Assembly (NCBI RefSeq): GCF_005747095.1 | Contig: NZ_SWLG01000011.1 | Coordinates: 80,571 to 144,570 of the forward strand | Source of the DNA: Exobacillus caeni | Lineage (GTDB): Bacteria > Bacillota > Bacilli > Bacillales > Guptibacillaceae | DNA length: 64,000 nt | Direction: 5' to 3' | Shown: positions 28,714-38,335 of the stretch, piece by piece | Layout of the letters: the number at the start of each line of letters is the position of its first letter | Position numbering within the stretch: the first letter of the stretch is position 1 | The notes under the pieces: model-generated | Seen by the model: the letters and a program-made list of their open reading frames with translations, nothing else | Told to the model about the DNA's origin: nothing | Databases searched by the model: none | Translations under genes and position numbers: made by a program

Positions 28714-29688
28714 GTGAAAATTGGATATAGGACAGTGAAGACCGCAATAGGCACAGGAGTAGCAATCAGTATCGCTCAGATGATCGGCCTGAGCTTTTAT
28801 GTGTCTGCTGGCATTCTTGTGATCTTAAATATTAAACCAACGAAAAAACGGTCAATCAGCAGTGCGTGGCAAAGGTTTGTAGCCTGTATTGTGGGTATGG
28901 TGTTTGCGATTATATTTTTTGAAGGACTTGCTTTCCATCCTGTCAGCATAATCTTACTGTTATTACTGTTTATTCCAACTGTAGTAATGTTGAAGGCTAA
29001 GGAAGGAGTCATCACAAGTTCTGTCATTATTTTGCACTTATACACGACTAGTAATATTACATTGGATATTATCATCAATGAGTTGTTACTCATCGTCATC
29101 GGGATTGGTGTAGCACTAATTTTTAATTTATATATGCCAAGCATGGAAAGCAAAATTGTGGAGTACAGGGAGAAAATAGAAGAGAAATTCACCTTTATAT
29201 TGCAGCAGTTCGCCGTATATTTACAAGATGGAGAAAGTGACTGGGATGGAAAAGAAATCATAGAGGTTGGGGATTTGTTAAAAGAAGCAAAAACGCTTGC
29301 TCTTAAAGATATTGAAAACCATGTGCTCCGGGAAAATGATAGTTTTTACAGCTATTTTAAAATGAGAGAGAAACAATTTGAAATTATCGAAAGGTTATTG
29401 CCTATTATCTCATCACTTGATCAAACTTATATACAGGGTAAGAAAATTGCACAGTTTCTGGAAGAACTAAGTCTTGCTGTTTCACCTAACAATACCGCTC
29501 GTTTTTTTCTCGAGGAATTAGAAGAAATGAAACAGGAATTTCGTAATTCCCCCTTACCAAGGGACAGAAAAGAATTTGAAACAAGGTCGGCACTTTTGCA
29601 TTTCTTAAATGAAATGGAGCAATATTTGTTATTAAAACGTTATTTTAAACGGGAAGATACAAACAAAGGAATGAAAGTAAATGCATAA
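28714..29688 (+). CDS. yqjA: Aromatic acid exporter family membrane protein (YqjA)
   Basis: 324 residues: an N-terminal domain with about four transmembrane segments (residues 1-130, including VSAGILVILNIKPTKKRS) and a helical, charged C-terminal cytoplasmic domain. This is the ArAE/DUF939 architecture of B. subtilis YqjA. GTG start after GGAGGGACG. Substrate not known from the sequence. Confidence 0.85.
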   Translation: MKIGYRTVKTAIGTGVAISIAQMIGLSFYVSAGILVILNIKPTKKRSISSAWQRFVACIVGMVFAIIFFEGLAFHPVSIILLLLLFIPTVVMLKAKEGVITSSVIILHLYTTSNITLDIIINELLLIVIGIGVALIFNLYMPSMESKIVEYREKIEEKFTFILQQFAVYLQDGESDWDGKEIIEVGDLLKEAKTLALKDIENHVLRENDSFYSYFKMREKQFEIIERLLPIISSLDQTYIQGKKIAQFLEELSLAVSPNNTARFFLEELEEMKQEFRNSPLPRDRKEFETRSALLHFLNEMEQYLLLKRYFKREDTNKGMKVNA

Positions 29689-29723
29689 CGCATCCTAAAA
29701 GAAAAAAGAAGGGATGTATAAGA

Positions 29724-30248
29724 TTGGGACACCTAATGAGCATTCTCCTAATTTCGGTTAGCATTTTATCACCAATATGGCCACTTGGTGAAAATCCTCT
29801 GCCAGGCGACCCTTTTGTTATTGTTAATAAAGATAAAAAACAGATGGCTTTTCTTAGTGAAAATGAAGTGAAGGCTGTTTTTCCCGTAGCCATTGGAAAA
29901 GAGCGTTCTTTAACACCTGAAGGGACTTTTACGATCACAGTAAAAGCTGCGAATCCCTATTACAGGAAAAAGAACATAATAGGTGGCTCAAAAGAAAACC
30001 CGCTTGGAACAAGATGGATCGGCTTTGACGCAGATGGAACAGATGGACGTATTTACGGTTTACATGGTACGAACCGGCCGGAATCCATCGGAAAAAACAT
30101 TACTGCAGGTTGCGTGAGATTGGACAATAGCAACATTGAAACTCTATTTGGCCAAATTCCAATCGGTACAAAAATCCTTATTTTATCAAGCGAAAAAGAT
30201 TTTACGACAATTGGAAGGGAAGCTGGAGCATTAAAAAAAGAGGGTTAA
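29724..30248 (+). CDS. L,D-transpeptidase (YkuD domain)
   Basis: Forms 3-3 cross-links in peptidoglycan or attaches proteins to it. 174 residues from a TTG start; an ATG at 29736 is an alternative. An N-terminal hydrophobic stretch (about residues 5-18) serves as export signal. The YkuD domain follows, with the catalytic block YGLHGTNRPES...AGCVRLDN containing the HG and GCxR motifs. B. subtilis has yqjB at this position, so the gene content differs here. Confidence 0.88.
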   Translation: MGHLMSILLISVSILSPIWPLGENPLPGDPFVIVNKDKKQMAFLSENEVKAVFPVAIGKERSLTPEGTFTITVKAANPYYRKKNIIGGSKENPLGTRWIGFDADGTDGRIYGLHGTNRPESIGKNITAGCVRLDNSNIETLFGQIPIGTKILILSSEKDFTTIGREAGALKKEG

Positions 30249-30262
30249 TCCCTCTTTTTTTA
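30234..30262 (+). terminator. Terminator after the L,D-transpeptidase gene
   Basis: AAAGAGGG/CCCTCTTT stem, 5-nt loop, T-run; the stem overlaps the stop codon. Confidence 0.8.
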
Positions 30263-30302
30263 ATGCCGCTATTATCTGCTAGTTCTGTTTGGTTGATGGA
30301 AA

Positions 30303-30392
30303 TTATAAGAAAGTAGCGGCACCAGCGAATAGACTAAGTACCATTGAGATAAGCATTATATAAACGACAACCTTTATGACTTTACGGTTCAT
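30303..30392 (-). CDS. prli42: Stressosome-associated miniprotein Prli42
   Basis: 29 residues: basic start MNRKVIKVVV, then one hydrophobic segment YIMLISMVLSLFAGAATFL. This is the length and pattern of Prli42, the membrane miniprotein that anchors the RsbR stressosome in Listeria and is conserved in Bacillaceae. ATG at 30392 follows AGGAGG with 7-8 bp spacing. The gene is monocistronic on the minus strand in the gap before the mutase gene. The stressosome role is family knowledge. Confidence 0.85.
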   Translation of the reverse strand: MNRKVIKVVVYIMLISMVLSLFAGAATFL

Positions 30393-30604
30393 GAACAAAC
30401 CTCCTAATAGATAGACTGCTAGAAAGTATTTTACCTTGAAAACTAGATTTCAACAAGAGCATGAAAGCGTGTTAAAATAGAGAATAGATAGTAAATTATT
30501 TTTCAAGCTTGCAGGAATCGGTCAGATTTCAAAAGAAGTAGGTAAGGATTTGTGCTAAAAAGTGCCAGCATTCCAGATATAACTACACCAGGGAGGGAAA
30601 AAAT

Positions 30605-32260
30605 ATGGCTGACCAAACGAATTTTGATGAACTGTATAAAGAATGGAAAATGAAAACAGAGGAATTGATGAATCGATTTCCAGAAAAGAAAGAACAATTT
30701 AAAACGTCATCCGATATAGAGGTTGACAGGCTGTATACACCGGAAACAGTAGATGAAGGTTACATAGAGAAATTAGGATTCCCGGGGATGTATCCTTATA
30801 CACGTGGAATCCAGCCAACCATGTATAGAGGAAGAACATGGACGATGCGGCAGTATGCAGGATTCGGGTCAGCTGAAGAAACCAATAAGCGTTTTCGCTA
30901 CCTTCTGGACCAGGGGCAGACAGGCCTTTCTGTAGCTTTTGATTTGCCGACCCAGATTGGTTACGACTCTGATGATCCGATGGCAAAAGGGGAAGTCGGA
31001 AAAGTAGGGGTTGCTATTGACTCTTTGGAAGATATGGAAGCGCTTTTACATAAAATACCGCTTGATAAGGTTAGTACTTCCATGACGATCAATGCACCAG
31101 CTGCAGTCCTTCTTGCGATGTATATTGTTGTAGCAGAAAAGCAAGGGGTATCCCCTGAAAAAATATCAGGGACGATTCAAAATGATATTTTAAAAGAGTA
31201 TATTGCAAGGGGAACATATATTTTCCCGCCTAAACCTTCTATGAGGTTGATAACAGACATCTTCGCTTTTTGTTCTAAAAATGTCCCTAGATGGAACACG
31301 ATCAGCATTTCTGGATACCATATCCGTGAAGCAGGTTCAACCGCAGCTCAGGAACTTGCGTTTACTATCGCAAACGGAATGGCTTATGTCGATGCAGCAC
31401 TTGATGCAGGATTAAAAATAGACGAATTTGCCCCACGCCTTGCCTTTTTCTTTAACGGGCACAACCAGTTCTTTGAAGAAGTGGCCAAGTTTAGAGCAGC
31501 ACGCCGTATATGGGCGAAAATCATGAAAGAGAAATACGGGGCGAAAAAAGAAAAAAGCCTCCAGCTTCGTTTCCATACTCAGGTAGCAGGGTCTACATTG
31601 ACGGCTCAACAACCTGATAACAATATTGTCCGAGTAACGATCCAGGCATTGGCAGCAGTTCTTGGAGGAACGCAAAGCTTGCACACTAACGCACGGGATG
31701 AAGCACTGGCACTTCCGACGGAAGACTCGGCCAGAATTGCTCTCCGAACACAACAAATTATCGCGAATGAAAGCGGTGTGACCGATACTGTCGATCCTCT
31801 TGGTGGATCATATTACATCGAGTCACTAACAGACGAAATTGAAAAGAAGGTAGAAGAATATCTGGAAAAAATAAATGACCTTGGCGGTGCTGTTTCTGCT
31901 GTAGAACAGGGTTATATGCAACGGGAAATACACCAGGCTGCCTACGAAACCCAGAAGAAAATCGAATCTGGAGAAGAAATTGTCGTTGGCATGAACAAAT
32001 TTACGCTTGAAGATGAACCAAAGCCTGAACTTCATAGAGTAGATCCAGAGCTCCAGCGCAAACAAACAGAAAAGTTGAAATCAGTCCGCGAAAACAGAGA
32101 CCAGAACCGAGTGAGCGCTCGATTAGACGAATTGAGGCAGGGAGCGAAAGGCACTGATAACCTGATGCCCCTTATTATCAACTGTGTAAGGGACTATTGT
32201 ACAGTTGGGGAAATATGTGGAGTTCTTCGCGAAGAATTCGGCGAGTATACAGGAGTTTAA
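30605..32260 (+). CDS. Methylmalonyl-CoA mutase, catalytic (large) subunit
   Basis: Radical B12 enzyme that rearranges (R)-methylmalonyl-CoA to succinyl-CoA. 551 residues comprise the TIM-barrel domain only; the B12 domain is encoded by the next gene. Tyr84 in [10 protein letters not shown] and Arg at about 202 in ARGTYIF correspond to Tyr89 and Arg207 of the Propionibacterium enzyme, which bind the methylmalonyl carboxylate. Isobutyryl-CoA mutases have Phe and Gln there. The active-site His is in [15 protein letters not shown] precedes the ATG. No MeaB chaperone gene is adjacent. Confidence 0.92.
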   Translation: MADQTNFDELYKEWKMKTEELMNRFPEKKEQFKTSSDIEVDRLYTPETVDEGYIEKLGFPGMYPYTRGIQPTMYRGRTWTMRQYAGFGSAEETNKRFRYLLDQGQTGLSVAFDLPTQIGYDSDDPMAKGEVGKVGVAIDSLEDMEALLHKIPLDKVSTSMTINAPAAVLLAMYIVVAEKQGVSPEKISGTIQNDILKEYIARGTYIFPPKPSMRLITDIFAFCSKNVPRWNTISISGYHIREAGSTAAQELAFTIANGMAYVDAALDAGLKIDEFAPRLAFFFNGHNQFFEEVAKFRAARRIWAKIMKEKYGAKKEKSLQLRFHTQVAGSTLTAQQPDNNIVRVTIQALAAVLGGTQSLHTNARDEALALPTEDSARIALRTQQIIANESGVTDTVDPLGGSYYIESLTDEIEKKVEEYLEKINDLGGAVSAVEQGYMQREIHQAAYETQKKIESGEEIVVGMNKFTLEDEPKPELHRVDPELQRKQTEKLKSVRENRDQNRVSARLDELRQGAKGTDNLMPLIINCVRDYCTVGEICGVLREEFGEYTGV

Positions 32261-32285
32261 GACTTTTGAGAGTGGAGGGAGATTT

Positions 32286-33125
32286 ATGGAGAAAACAATT
32301 CGCGTTTTAATTGCAAAGCCAGGACTAGACGGCCATGACAGAGGTGCACTTGTAATCGCACAGGCACTGAGAGATTACGGCATGGAAGTAATATACACCG
32401 GTTTAAGGCAGACACCCGCGCAAATAGCAGCTTCGGCTATACAGGAGGATGTGGATGTGATCGGTCTTTCCTGCCTGTCAGGAGCACACAATGAACTTTT
32501 CCCGGAAATCGTGGAATTATTAAAAGAGCGTGGTGCAGATGACATCATTGTTGTAGGAGGGGGAGTAATCCCATGGGAAGACATTCCGTTTCTTGAATCA
32601 AGAGGTATAAAAAAGGTGTTTACTCCAGGAACTCCAACGAAAGATACAGCTGTATTTATCGAAAAGGCAGTTTACGAACGGGACGGAGTCGATATGTCTA
32701 AAAAAGAGCCTCCCAAAAAAATAGATCATATTGGAATTGCTGTAAAATCTCTTGAAGAGGCACTTCCGTTTTATGCAAATGACATGCACCTTAAGCTTGA
32801 AGCAATTGAAGAGGTGCAGAGCGAGGGTGTGAAAGTAGCATTTTTAAAAGTAGGAGAAACACGTATTGAGTTACTTGAAGCACTATCAGATGATAGCCCG
32901 ATCGCAAAGTTTATTGAAAAACGCGGAGAAGGTATTCATCATGTTGCATTAGGGGTAGATAATATTGAAGAACGACTAAATGAACTGAAGCAAAACGGCG
33001 TAAGCCTGATTCACGAAACTCCTGTGAATGGAGCGGGCGGTGCGAAAATCGCCTTCTTACATCCTAAAGCTTCTAGAGGTGTGTTATACGAACTGTGTGA
33101 AAAGGAGAAAAAGGAGGACGAATAA
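32286..33125 (+). CDS. Fusion of mutase B12-binding subunit and methylmalonyl-CoA epimerase
   Basis: 279 residues. Residues 1-135 are the cobalamin domain, with [10 protein letters not shown] (His17 as lower axial ligand), [13 protein letters not shown] and VVGGGVIPW. Residues about 147-275 are a vicinal-oxygen-chelate epimerase ([49 protein letters not shown]) that would interconvert (S)- and (R)-methylmalonyl-CoA. ATG 32286 follows GTGGAGGG. An in-frame ATG at 32694 (residue 137) has GGACGGAG 5 bp upstream and would give a free 143-residue epimerase. The next gene starts 2 bp after the stop. Confidence 0.88.
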   Translation: MEKTIRVLIAKPGLDGHDRGALVIAQALRDYGMEVIYTGLRQTPAQIAASAIQEDVDVIGLSCLSGAHNELFPEIVELLKERGADDIIVVGGGVIPWEDIPFLESRGIKKVFTPGTPTKDTAVFIEKAVYERDGVDMSKKEPPKKIDHIGIAVKSLEEALPFYANDMHLKLEAIEEVQSEGVKVAFLKVGETRIELLEALSDDSPIAKFIEKRGEGIHHVALGVDNIEERLNELKQNGVSLIHETPVNGAGGAKIAFLHPKASRGVLYELCEKEKKEDE

Positions 33126-33127
33126 AA

Positions 33128-34675
33128 GTGGATATGTACGATAAAATAAATGAACTATACGACCGTCGCAGAGAGGTCGAACTCGGCGGTGGTGACGAGA
33201 GAATCGACAAACAGCATGAAAAAGGAAAATTAACTGCACGTGAACGGATCGACCTTTTAGTTGATAAAGGAACGTTTGTTGAATTGAATCCCTTTATCGA
33301 ACACCGATGCGAAGACTTTGGAATGGCCGGGAAAAAAGCGCCCGGGGAAGGAGTCGTAACTGGTTACGGAAAGGTGTACGGTAGGCCGGTTTACATATTT
33401 GCACAGGATTTCACCGTATTCGGGGGAGCACTTGGTGAAATGCATGCCCAAAAAATCGCCAATGTCATGGATCTCGCAGCAAAGAACGGGGCTCCGATAA
33501 TTGGGTTGAACGACTCCGGAGGTGCCCGCATTCAAGAAGGTGTGCTATCATTAGACGGGTACGGTCATATCTTTTACAGGAATTCGATTTATTCAGGTGT
33601 TGTACCGCAAATTTCAGTTATCATGGGGCCGTGTGCCGGAGGTGCTGTATATTCACCTGCTATAACTGATTTTGTGTTCATGGTAGAAAAGACAAGCCAG
33701 ATGTTCATTACAGGGCCAAAAGTAATCGAGACTGTTACAGGAGAGCAGATTTCGTCTGAAGATCTCGGAGGGGCAAAAGTGCATCGCTCAAAGAGTGGAA
33801 ATGCCCATTTTACTGGTGAAACGGAAGAAGAAGTGCTGAATCAGGTAAGAAGGCTGATCAGTTATCTTCCTTCCAATAATGAAGAAAAACCGCCTTTGCA
33901 GTCATATGAACATCAGGATGACCTTTGCCCTGATCTGGCCGATATTGTGCCATTTGATTCAACAAGGCCTTATGATGTGCGAAAGGTAATCGAACAGGTT
34001 GTGGATTCAGGTTCATTCATGGAAGTCCAAGAATACTTTGCCAAAAACATCGTTGTTGGTTTTGCGAGAATTAACGGGGAAGTTGTTGGTCTTGTTTGCA
34101 ACCAGCCAAAGGTTATGGCAGGCGGACTCGACATCGATTCATCTGATAAGCTATCTCGTTTCATCCGTTTTTGCGATTCCTTTAATATTCCGCTTATCAC
34201 TTTTGAAGATGTAACCGGTTTTTTCCCTGGTATTAAACAGGAACACGGTGGAATAATCCGCCATGGTGCCAAGATCTTATATGCCTATTCTGAAGCCACG
34301 GTCCCTAAGATTACTGTCATTACACGTAAAGCATACGGTGGAGCATATGTTGCCCTAAATTCAAAATCGATAGGTGCAGACCTTGTGTATGCATGGCCGA
34401 ATGCTGAAATTGCAGTTATGGGTCCACAGGGAGCTGCTAACATTATTTTTGCAAGAGAAATTAACGATAGCGATAATCCCGAGGAGACGCGGGAACAAAA
34501 GATAGAAGAGTATCGCGAAAAGTTTGCTAATCCTTACATTGCTGCTTCTAGAGGGATGGTCGACGATGTGATCGACCCCCGGGAAACAAGGATTAAATTG
34601 ATCCAGGGATTAGAATTGATGAGGAATAAAAAAGAAGACCGGCCTAAGAAAAAGCATGGGAACATTCCGTTGTAA
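33128..34675 (+). CDS. Propionyl-CoA carboxylase carboxyltransferase subunit (YqjD-like)
   Basis: Transfers carboxyl from carboxybiotin to propionyl-CoA to make (S)-methylmalonyl-CoA. 515 residues with the two crotonase-like carboxyltransferase halves: IGLNDSGGARIQEGV and GPCAGGAVYSPAITDF in the N half, EDVTGFFPGIKQEHGGIIR and TRKAYGGAYVALNSK in the C half. GTG start after AGGAGG. Acts in series with the preceding fusion and mutase. A decarboxylase subunit (MmdA) is possible on family grounds, but no membrane decarboxylase genes are near. Confidence 0.88.
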   Translation: MDMYDKINELYDRRREVELGGGDERIDKQHEKGKLTARERIDLLVDKGTFVELNPFIEHRCEDFGMAGKKAPGEGVVTGYGKVYGRPVYIFAQDFTVFGGALGEMHAQKIANVMDLAAKNGAPIIGLNDSGGARIQEGVLSLDGYGHIFYRNSIYSGVVPQISVIMGPCAGGAVYSPAITDFVFMVEKTSQMFITGPKVIETVTGEQISSEDLGGAKVHRSKSGNAHFTGETEEEVLNQVRRLISYLPSNNEEKPPLQSYEHQDDLCPDLADIVPFDSTRPYDVRKVIEQVVDSGSFMEVQEYFAKNIVVGFARINGEVVGLVCNQPKVMAGGLDIDSSDKLSRFIRFCDSFNIPLITFEDVTGFFPGIKQEHGGIIRHGAKILYAYSEATVPKITVITRKAYGGAYVALNSKSIGADLVYAWPNAEIAVMGPQGAANIIFAREINDSDNPEETREQKIEEYREKFANPYIAASRGMVDDVIDPRETRIKLIQGLELMRNKKEDRPKKKHGNIPL

Positions 34676-34776
34676 AGGCTGGTTCTTCTGAAATCGTAAT
34701 GGACAAGCTGAATAGCGTCTATCTCTTTTTTATAACTTATGTAAAGCAATGAAAACAGTTTCAAGGAGGGAAAACA

Positions 34777-35898
34777 ATGATAAATCGTGAGCGTTTAACC
34801 GATGAATTTTTAGAACTTGTTCAGATAGACTCTGAAACAAAGCATGAAGAAAAGATAGCAAAGGTACTGAAAAAGAAATTCAGTTCACTTGGTTTAAATG
34901 TAATTGAAGATGATGCGGCTGAAAAAACAGAACATGCAGCAGGCAATTTGATCTGTACCCTGGAAGGAAATAAGAAAGAAGCAGATCCGATTTACTTTAC
35001 CTCCCATATGGATACGGTTGTGCCTGGAAACGGAGTGAAGCCGTCTATTGAAGATGGCAAGGTAGTAACAGACGGTACAACCATCCTTGGTGCTGATGAT
35101 AAAGCAGGGCTTGCGGCTATGCTTGAAGCGATCAGGGTTCTTCAAGAAGAGAAAATAGAGCATGGTACGATTCAGTTTATTATCACTGTCGGAGAAGAAT
35201 CGGGGCTGCAGGGTGCAAAAGTTCTTGATCCAAACCAGGTTATCGCGAAGTTCGGCTATGCGCTTGACAGTGACGGTGAAGTCGGAACAATTATAACTGC
35301 GGCTCCTACTCAGGCGAAAATCAAAGCCACCATTCACGGAAAGACTGCCCATGCAGGAGTAGCACCAGAAAAAGGCGTCTCAGCAATAACGGTTGCTGCA
35401 AAGGCGATCTCGAGAATGCCCCTAGGAAGAATCGACGAAGAAACAACCGCAAATATCGGTAGCTTCCATGGTGGTTCACAAACAAATATCGTATGTGATT
35501 ATGTAGAGATCATGGCTGAAGCTCGCTCCCTGGTACCTGAAAAGATGGAACAGCAAGTCGCAAAAATGAAGGAAGCGTTTGAAGGTGCTGCTGAAGAAAT
35601 GGGTGGAAAAGCGGAAGTGGAAGTGGATGTTATGTACCCGGGCTTCAAGTTCGGAGAAGGTGACCATGTTGTGGAGATCGCTAAAAAGGCGATGGAAACA
35701 ATCGGACGTAACCCATCCCTTACAACGAGCGGGGGCGGAAGTGACGCCAACATCATCGCCGGTCATGGAATTCCAACTGTAAACCTTGCAGTAGGGTATG
35801 AAGAAATCCATACGAAAAATGAAAAGATGCCAATCGAAGAATTGGTAAAAGTATCCGAAGCAGTCATCGCTATCGCTCAAGAAGTTGCAAAAGCTTAA
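34777..35898 (+). CDS. M20 family peptidase, PepT-like (YqjE)
   Basis: Zinc aminopeptidase-type hydrolase. 373 residues. Metal motifs: TSHMDTVVPG, GADDKAGLAAMLEA and VGEESGLQGAK, with the lid domain at about 175-290 and GGSDANIIAGHGIPTVNL carrying the last ligand region. ATG after AAGGAGGG. B. subtilis yqjE occupies the same place after yqjD. Substrate unproven. Confidence 0.88.
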   Translation: MINRERLTDEFLELVQIDSETKHEEKIAKVLKKKFSSLGLNVIEDDAAEKTEHAAGNLICTLEGNKKEADPIYFTSHMDTVVPGNGVKPSIEDGKVVTDGTTILGADDKAGLAAMLEAIRVLQEEKIEHGTIQFIITVGEESGLQGAKVLDPNQVIAKFGYALDSDGEVGTIITAAPTQAKIKATIHGKTAHAGVAPEKGVSAITVAAKAISRMPLGRIDEETTANIGSFHGGSQTNIVCDYVEIMAEARSLVPEKMEQQVAKMKEAFEGAAEEMGGKAEVEVDVMYPGFKFGEGDHVVEIAKKAMETIGRNPSLTTSGGGSDANIIAGHGIPTVNLAVGYEEIHTKNEKMPIEELVKVSEAVIAIAQEVAKA

Positions 35899-35908
35899 TT
35901 AAGAAGGA

Positions 35909-35939
35909 AATCCGCTGTAAATATACAGCGGATTTTTTT
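35909..35939 (+). terminator. Terminator after the YqjE-like gene
   Basis: AATCCGCTGTA/TACAGCGGATT perfect stem with AATA loop and T-run. Confidence 0.9.
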
Positions 35940-35973
35940 GATGAAGACTATTCGGCATACGTTTAAGCTTTAT

Positions 35974-36035
35974 ATTTCAGTCCGCTCCGGGCAGTTGTTT
36001 TTCGCTGGAGTCGATTGCCCCCGTTGCGATTTTGG
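35974..36035. repeat. Shortened copy of the 12.9-kb intergenic element
   Basis: CTCCGGGCAGTT (35985-35996) followed by TGGAGTCGATTGCCC reproduces the two ends of the left arm at 12960-13070, with the middle deleted. It lies in the otherwise gene-free 335-bp gap before the MarR gene. Confidence 0.6.
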
Positions 36036-36233
36036 CTGATGTGTTTGATAGTTAATCTAGGAATGAAAACTAAAAAGCCCCTTCCCATTGAAGTATATTT
36101 CAATAGCTGTCAACAGTATGTTATTTTGCAGTTTAAGTATTTTAATGTTTTTTGGAACATTCTAGTGCTGGCTTTCGTCTATAAGTGTGATACCATATGT
36201 GTATAATCACAAAGAATTGGAAGCGGTGAAATA

Positions 36234-36722
36234 ATGGGGTATTCAAAAGAACATATTTACATGAACTATATTCGCGGTGCTTATAAAGTACTTGAATCAG
36301 ATTGGCAAAAACATGCGCGAGAGATTGGACTAACCCAGGCAGAACAACACGTTTTGTGGATTGCTTCTATTGAAAAAGAGGCGACGATCACCCGTATTTC
36401 AGAAGTCGGGCTCTGGGATGTTTCAACTGTTATGCAAGTATTAAAGAGGCTGAAAGATAAAGGGCTAATCGAAATGCACAAAAAAGAAAGTGACCGGCGC
36501 ATTTCTTATGTAACTTTAACAGACCAGGGATGGGAAAAGAAGGAAGCTTCAAAAGCATTCTCTTATAAAATCTTTGACTACATACATGATTTTGTTAACG
36601 AAAGCGAAGAGAACGAACAATTGTTTCAATGTGTAGTCAAGTTTACACGGGAATTAAACAGGCATTTTTATGGTAACGATTTTACCCATTGGGTTGAAAA
36701 AGATAGTAAAGTGACAAAGTAG
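36234..36722 (+). CDS. MarR family regulator, ScoC/Hpr-like
   Basis: 162 residues with a winged helix: the TQAEQHVLWIASIEKEATIT helix pair, then DVSTVMQVLKRLKDKGLI as recognition helix and a basic wing (KKESDRRISYVTLT). The pattern EHHILWIA...HVSTAF of B. subtilis ScoC is close, and the C-terminal YGNDF also occurs there (YGDDF). ScoC represses proteases and peptide transport in the transition state. Orthology is likely but unproven. Confidence 0.75.
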   Translation: MGYSKEHIYMNYIRGAYKVLESDWQKHAREIGLTQAEQHVLWIASIEKEATITRISEVGLWDVSTVMQVLKRLKDKGLIEMHKKESDRRISYVTLTDQGWEKKEASKAFSYKIFDYIHDFVNESEENEQLFQCVVKFTRELNRHFYGNDFTHWVEKDSKVTK

Positions 36723-36746
36723 ACGGGAATATTCCCGTCTTTTTGC
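36722..36746 (+). terminator. Terminator after the MarR gene
   Basis: GACGGGAATATTCCCGTC palindrome followed by TTTTT. Confidence 0.85.
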
Positions 36747-36771
36747 ACTCTATGGATATAATGTATATGAT
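36743..36771 (+). promoter_or_regulatory. Sigma-A promoter candidate for dinB
   Basis: TTGCAC, 17-bp spacer, TATGAT, ending 32 bp before the ATG of dinB. No LexA box is evident, in contrast to polY2 at 59 kb. Confidence 0.5.
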
Positions 36772-36803
36772 TCAGGTAGATTATATCACTGCAGGTGAAG
36801 AAA

Positions 36804-38075
36804 ATGAAAAACATACAAAAGCATAGAATCGTGTTTCATGTGGATATGAATAGCTTTTATGCTTCCGTTGAAGTAGCGCATAATCCCGAGTTAAAGGGTA
36901 AGCCGCTTGCTATAGCGGGTAATGAGGAGGAGCGTAAGGGCATTGTCGTAACGAGCAGTTATGAAGCGAGAAAAAAAGGTGTTAAAACAACAATGCCGGT
37001 ATGGCAGGCAAAAAAGCTTTGCCCTGGGCTTATTGTGATGAGGCCTGATTTCGATCGCTATCGAAAGGCGTCCTTACAATTGTTTGAACTGTTAAATGAA
37101 TATACACCTTTAGTCGAGCCTGTTTCCATTGATGAAGGATATATGGATGTAACAGATTACAAGGGGCCTAAAGGATATGTAGGACTAGCACATGAAATTC
37201 AAGCGAGATTGAAAGACCAGTTTGGTTTGCCTTCCAGTATCGGCATAGCTCCTAACAAGTTTCTCGCTAAAATGGCTTCAGATATGAAAAAACCAATGGG
37301 CATCACGGTTCTTCGCAAAAGAGAGATAAAAGAAAAGCTCTGGCCTCTTAAAGTTGGCGAAATGCATGGAATAGGAAGTAAAACCGAGCAAAAAATGAAT
37401 AAGCTTGGCATTTATACAATCGGTGATCTAGCTACTTCAGATAGAAAACAGCTTGAGCTCGGACTCGGGGTGAATGGGATCCGCCTATTTGATCGTGCCA
37501 ACGGAAATGATAATAGGCCGGTAGATCCTGAAGCGATCAACGAGTTTAAAAGTGTGGGCAATTCCACCACCTTCCCTGAAGATTTGACGGATTCCGAAGA
37601 GATCAAAACCGCTCTAACCAACCTGGCGGATTCTGTCATGCGGAGAATGGGAAGGAAAGAGGTTCTTGCTTCCAACATACAGCTGACAATCAGATATAGT
37701 GATAGAAAAACGGTTACGAGAAGCAGAAAGCTTTCAAACCCGATCGATCATGGAAAAGATATTTTTAACGCCGCTTATTATTTATTCCAGAAACATTGGA
37801 CTGGAGAGCCGGTAAGGTTGCTTGGAATAACTGGTTTTGAGCTAGTGGAAAAACAAGAAGCTCTTATACAACTCGATTTGTTTTCTTTTGAAAAGGAAGA
37901 AAAGAATGATCGCTTACACAGTGTAGTTAATCAACTGAGAGACCGTTTTGGAGAAAGTGCATTGCTAAGGGGAAATCAGGCAAGAGAAAGCCGTTCAAAC
38001 CGTTTGAGAGATAAAAAGCATAGAGGGACAAGCCTGGAAAAAGATTTTCTTCGAAATAAAGATAAAGGGTCATGA
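36804..38075 (+). CDS. dinB: DNA polymerase IV (Y family)
   Basis: Translesion polymerase. 423 residues from ATG 36804, preceded by AGGTGAAG; an in-frame GTG at 36795 lies in that site and is rejected. Catalytic acidic residues are in FHVDMNSFYASVE and VSIDEGYMDVTD. Fingers (SSYEARKKGVKTTMP), thumb helix-hairpin-helix (VGEMHGIGSKTEQKMNKLGI) and little finger are complete. The C terminus is long and basic. Corresponds to B. subtilis polY1/yqjH. Confidence 0.95.
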   Translation: MKNIQKHRIVFHVDMNSFYASVEVAHNPELKGKPLAIAGNEEERKGIVVTSSYEARKKGVKTTMPVWQAKKLCPGLIVMRPDFDRYRKASLQLFELLNEYTPLVEPVSIDEGYMDVTDYKGPKGYVGLAHEIQARLKDQFGLPSSIGIAPNKFLAKMASDMKKPMGITVLRKREIKEKLWPLKVGEMHGIGSKTEQKMNKLGIYTIGDLATSDRKQLELGLGVNGIRLFDRANGNDNRPVDPEAINEFKSVGNSTTFPEDLTDSEEIKTALTNLADSVMRRMGRKEVLASNIQLTIRYSDRKTVTRSRKLSNPIDHGKDIFNAAYYLFQKHWTGEPVRLLGITGFELVEKQEALIQLDLFSFEKEEKNDRLHSVVNQLRDRFGESALLRGNQARESRSNRLRDKKHRGTSLEKDFLRNKDKGS

Positions 38076-38151
38076 AGGCAAGAGTAGCCAGTTGAAAGAC
38101 AAGGAAAACCCGGGCGATGAATTAATGCCTGGAATTCCGGGATCTAGATTT

Positions 38152-38335
38152 ATAGGACATTGAGTCCGCTATTTGTGTAAAAACCCGACTTTTCAAAAAA
38201 ATGAGGTCATATGTTCCTCTATTTGCTTAAAATCGAACCGAAATAGTAGTTTTCCTGGTGAATAACGGCACAGATGTCCTATAATTTTTTTAAAATAACC
38301 TTTTGTCACAAATAACGGATCTGATGACCTCCAAT
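38152..38335. repeat. Cluster of four approximately 25-bp repeat units in inverted array
   Basis: Units of the form TATAGGACATTGAGTCCGCT..ATTTGTG occur at 38152-38177 and, diverged, at 38202-38226 on the plus strand. Inverted copies are at about 38258-38286 (ATAACGGCACAGATGTCCTAT) and 38307-38335 (CACAAATAACGGATCTGATG). The outer pair can form a long stem around the inner pair. No gene in this 420-bp gap; a further small hairpin GGGAGC/GCTCCC is at 38346-38372. Confidence 0.6.
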
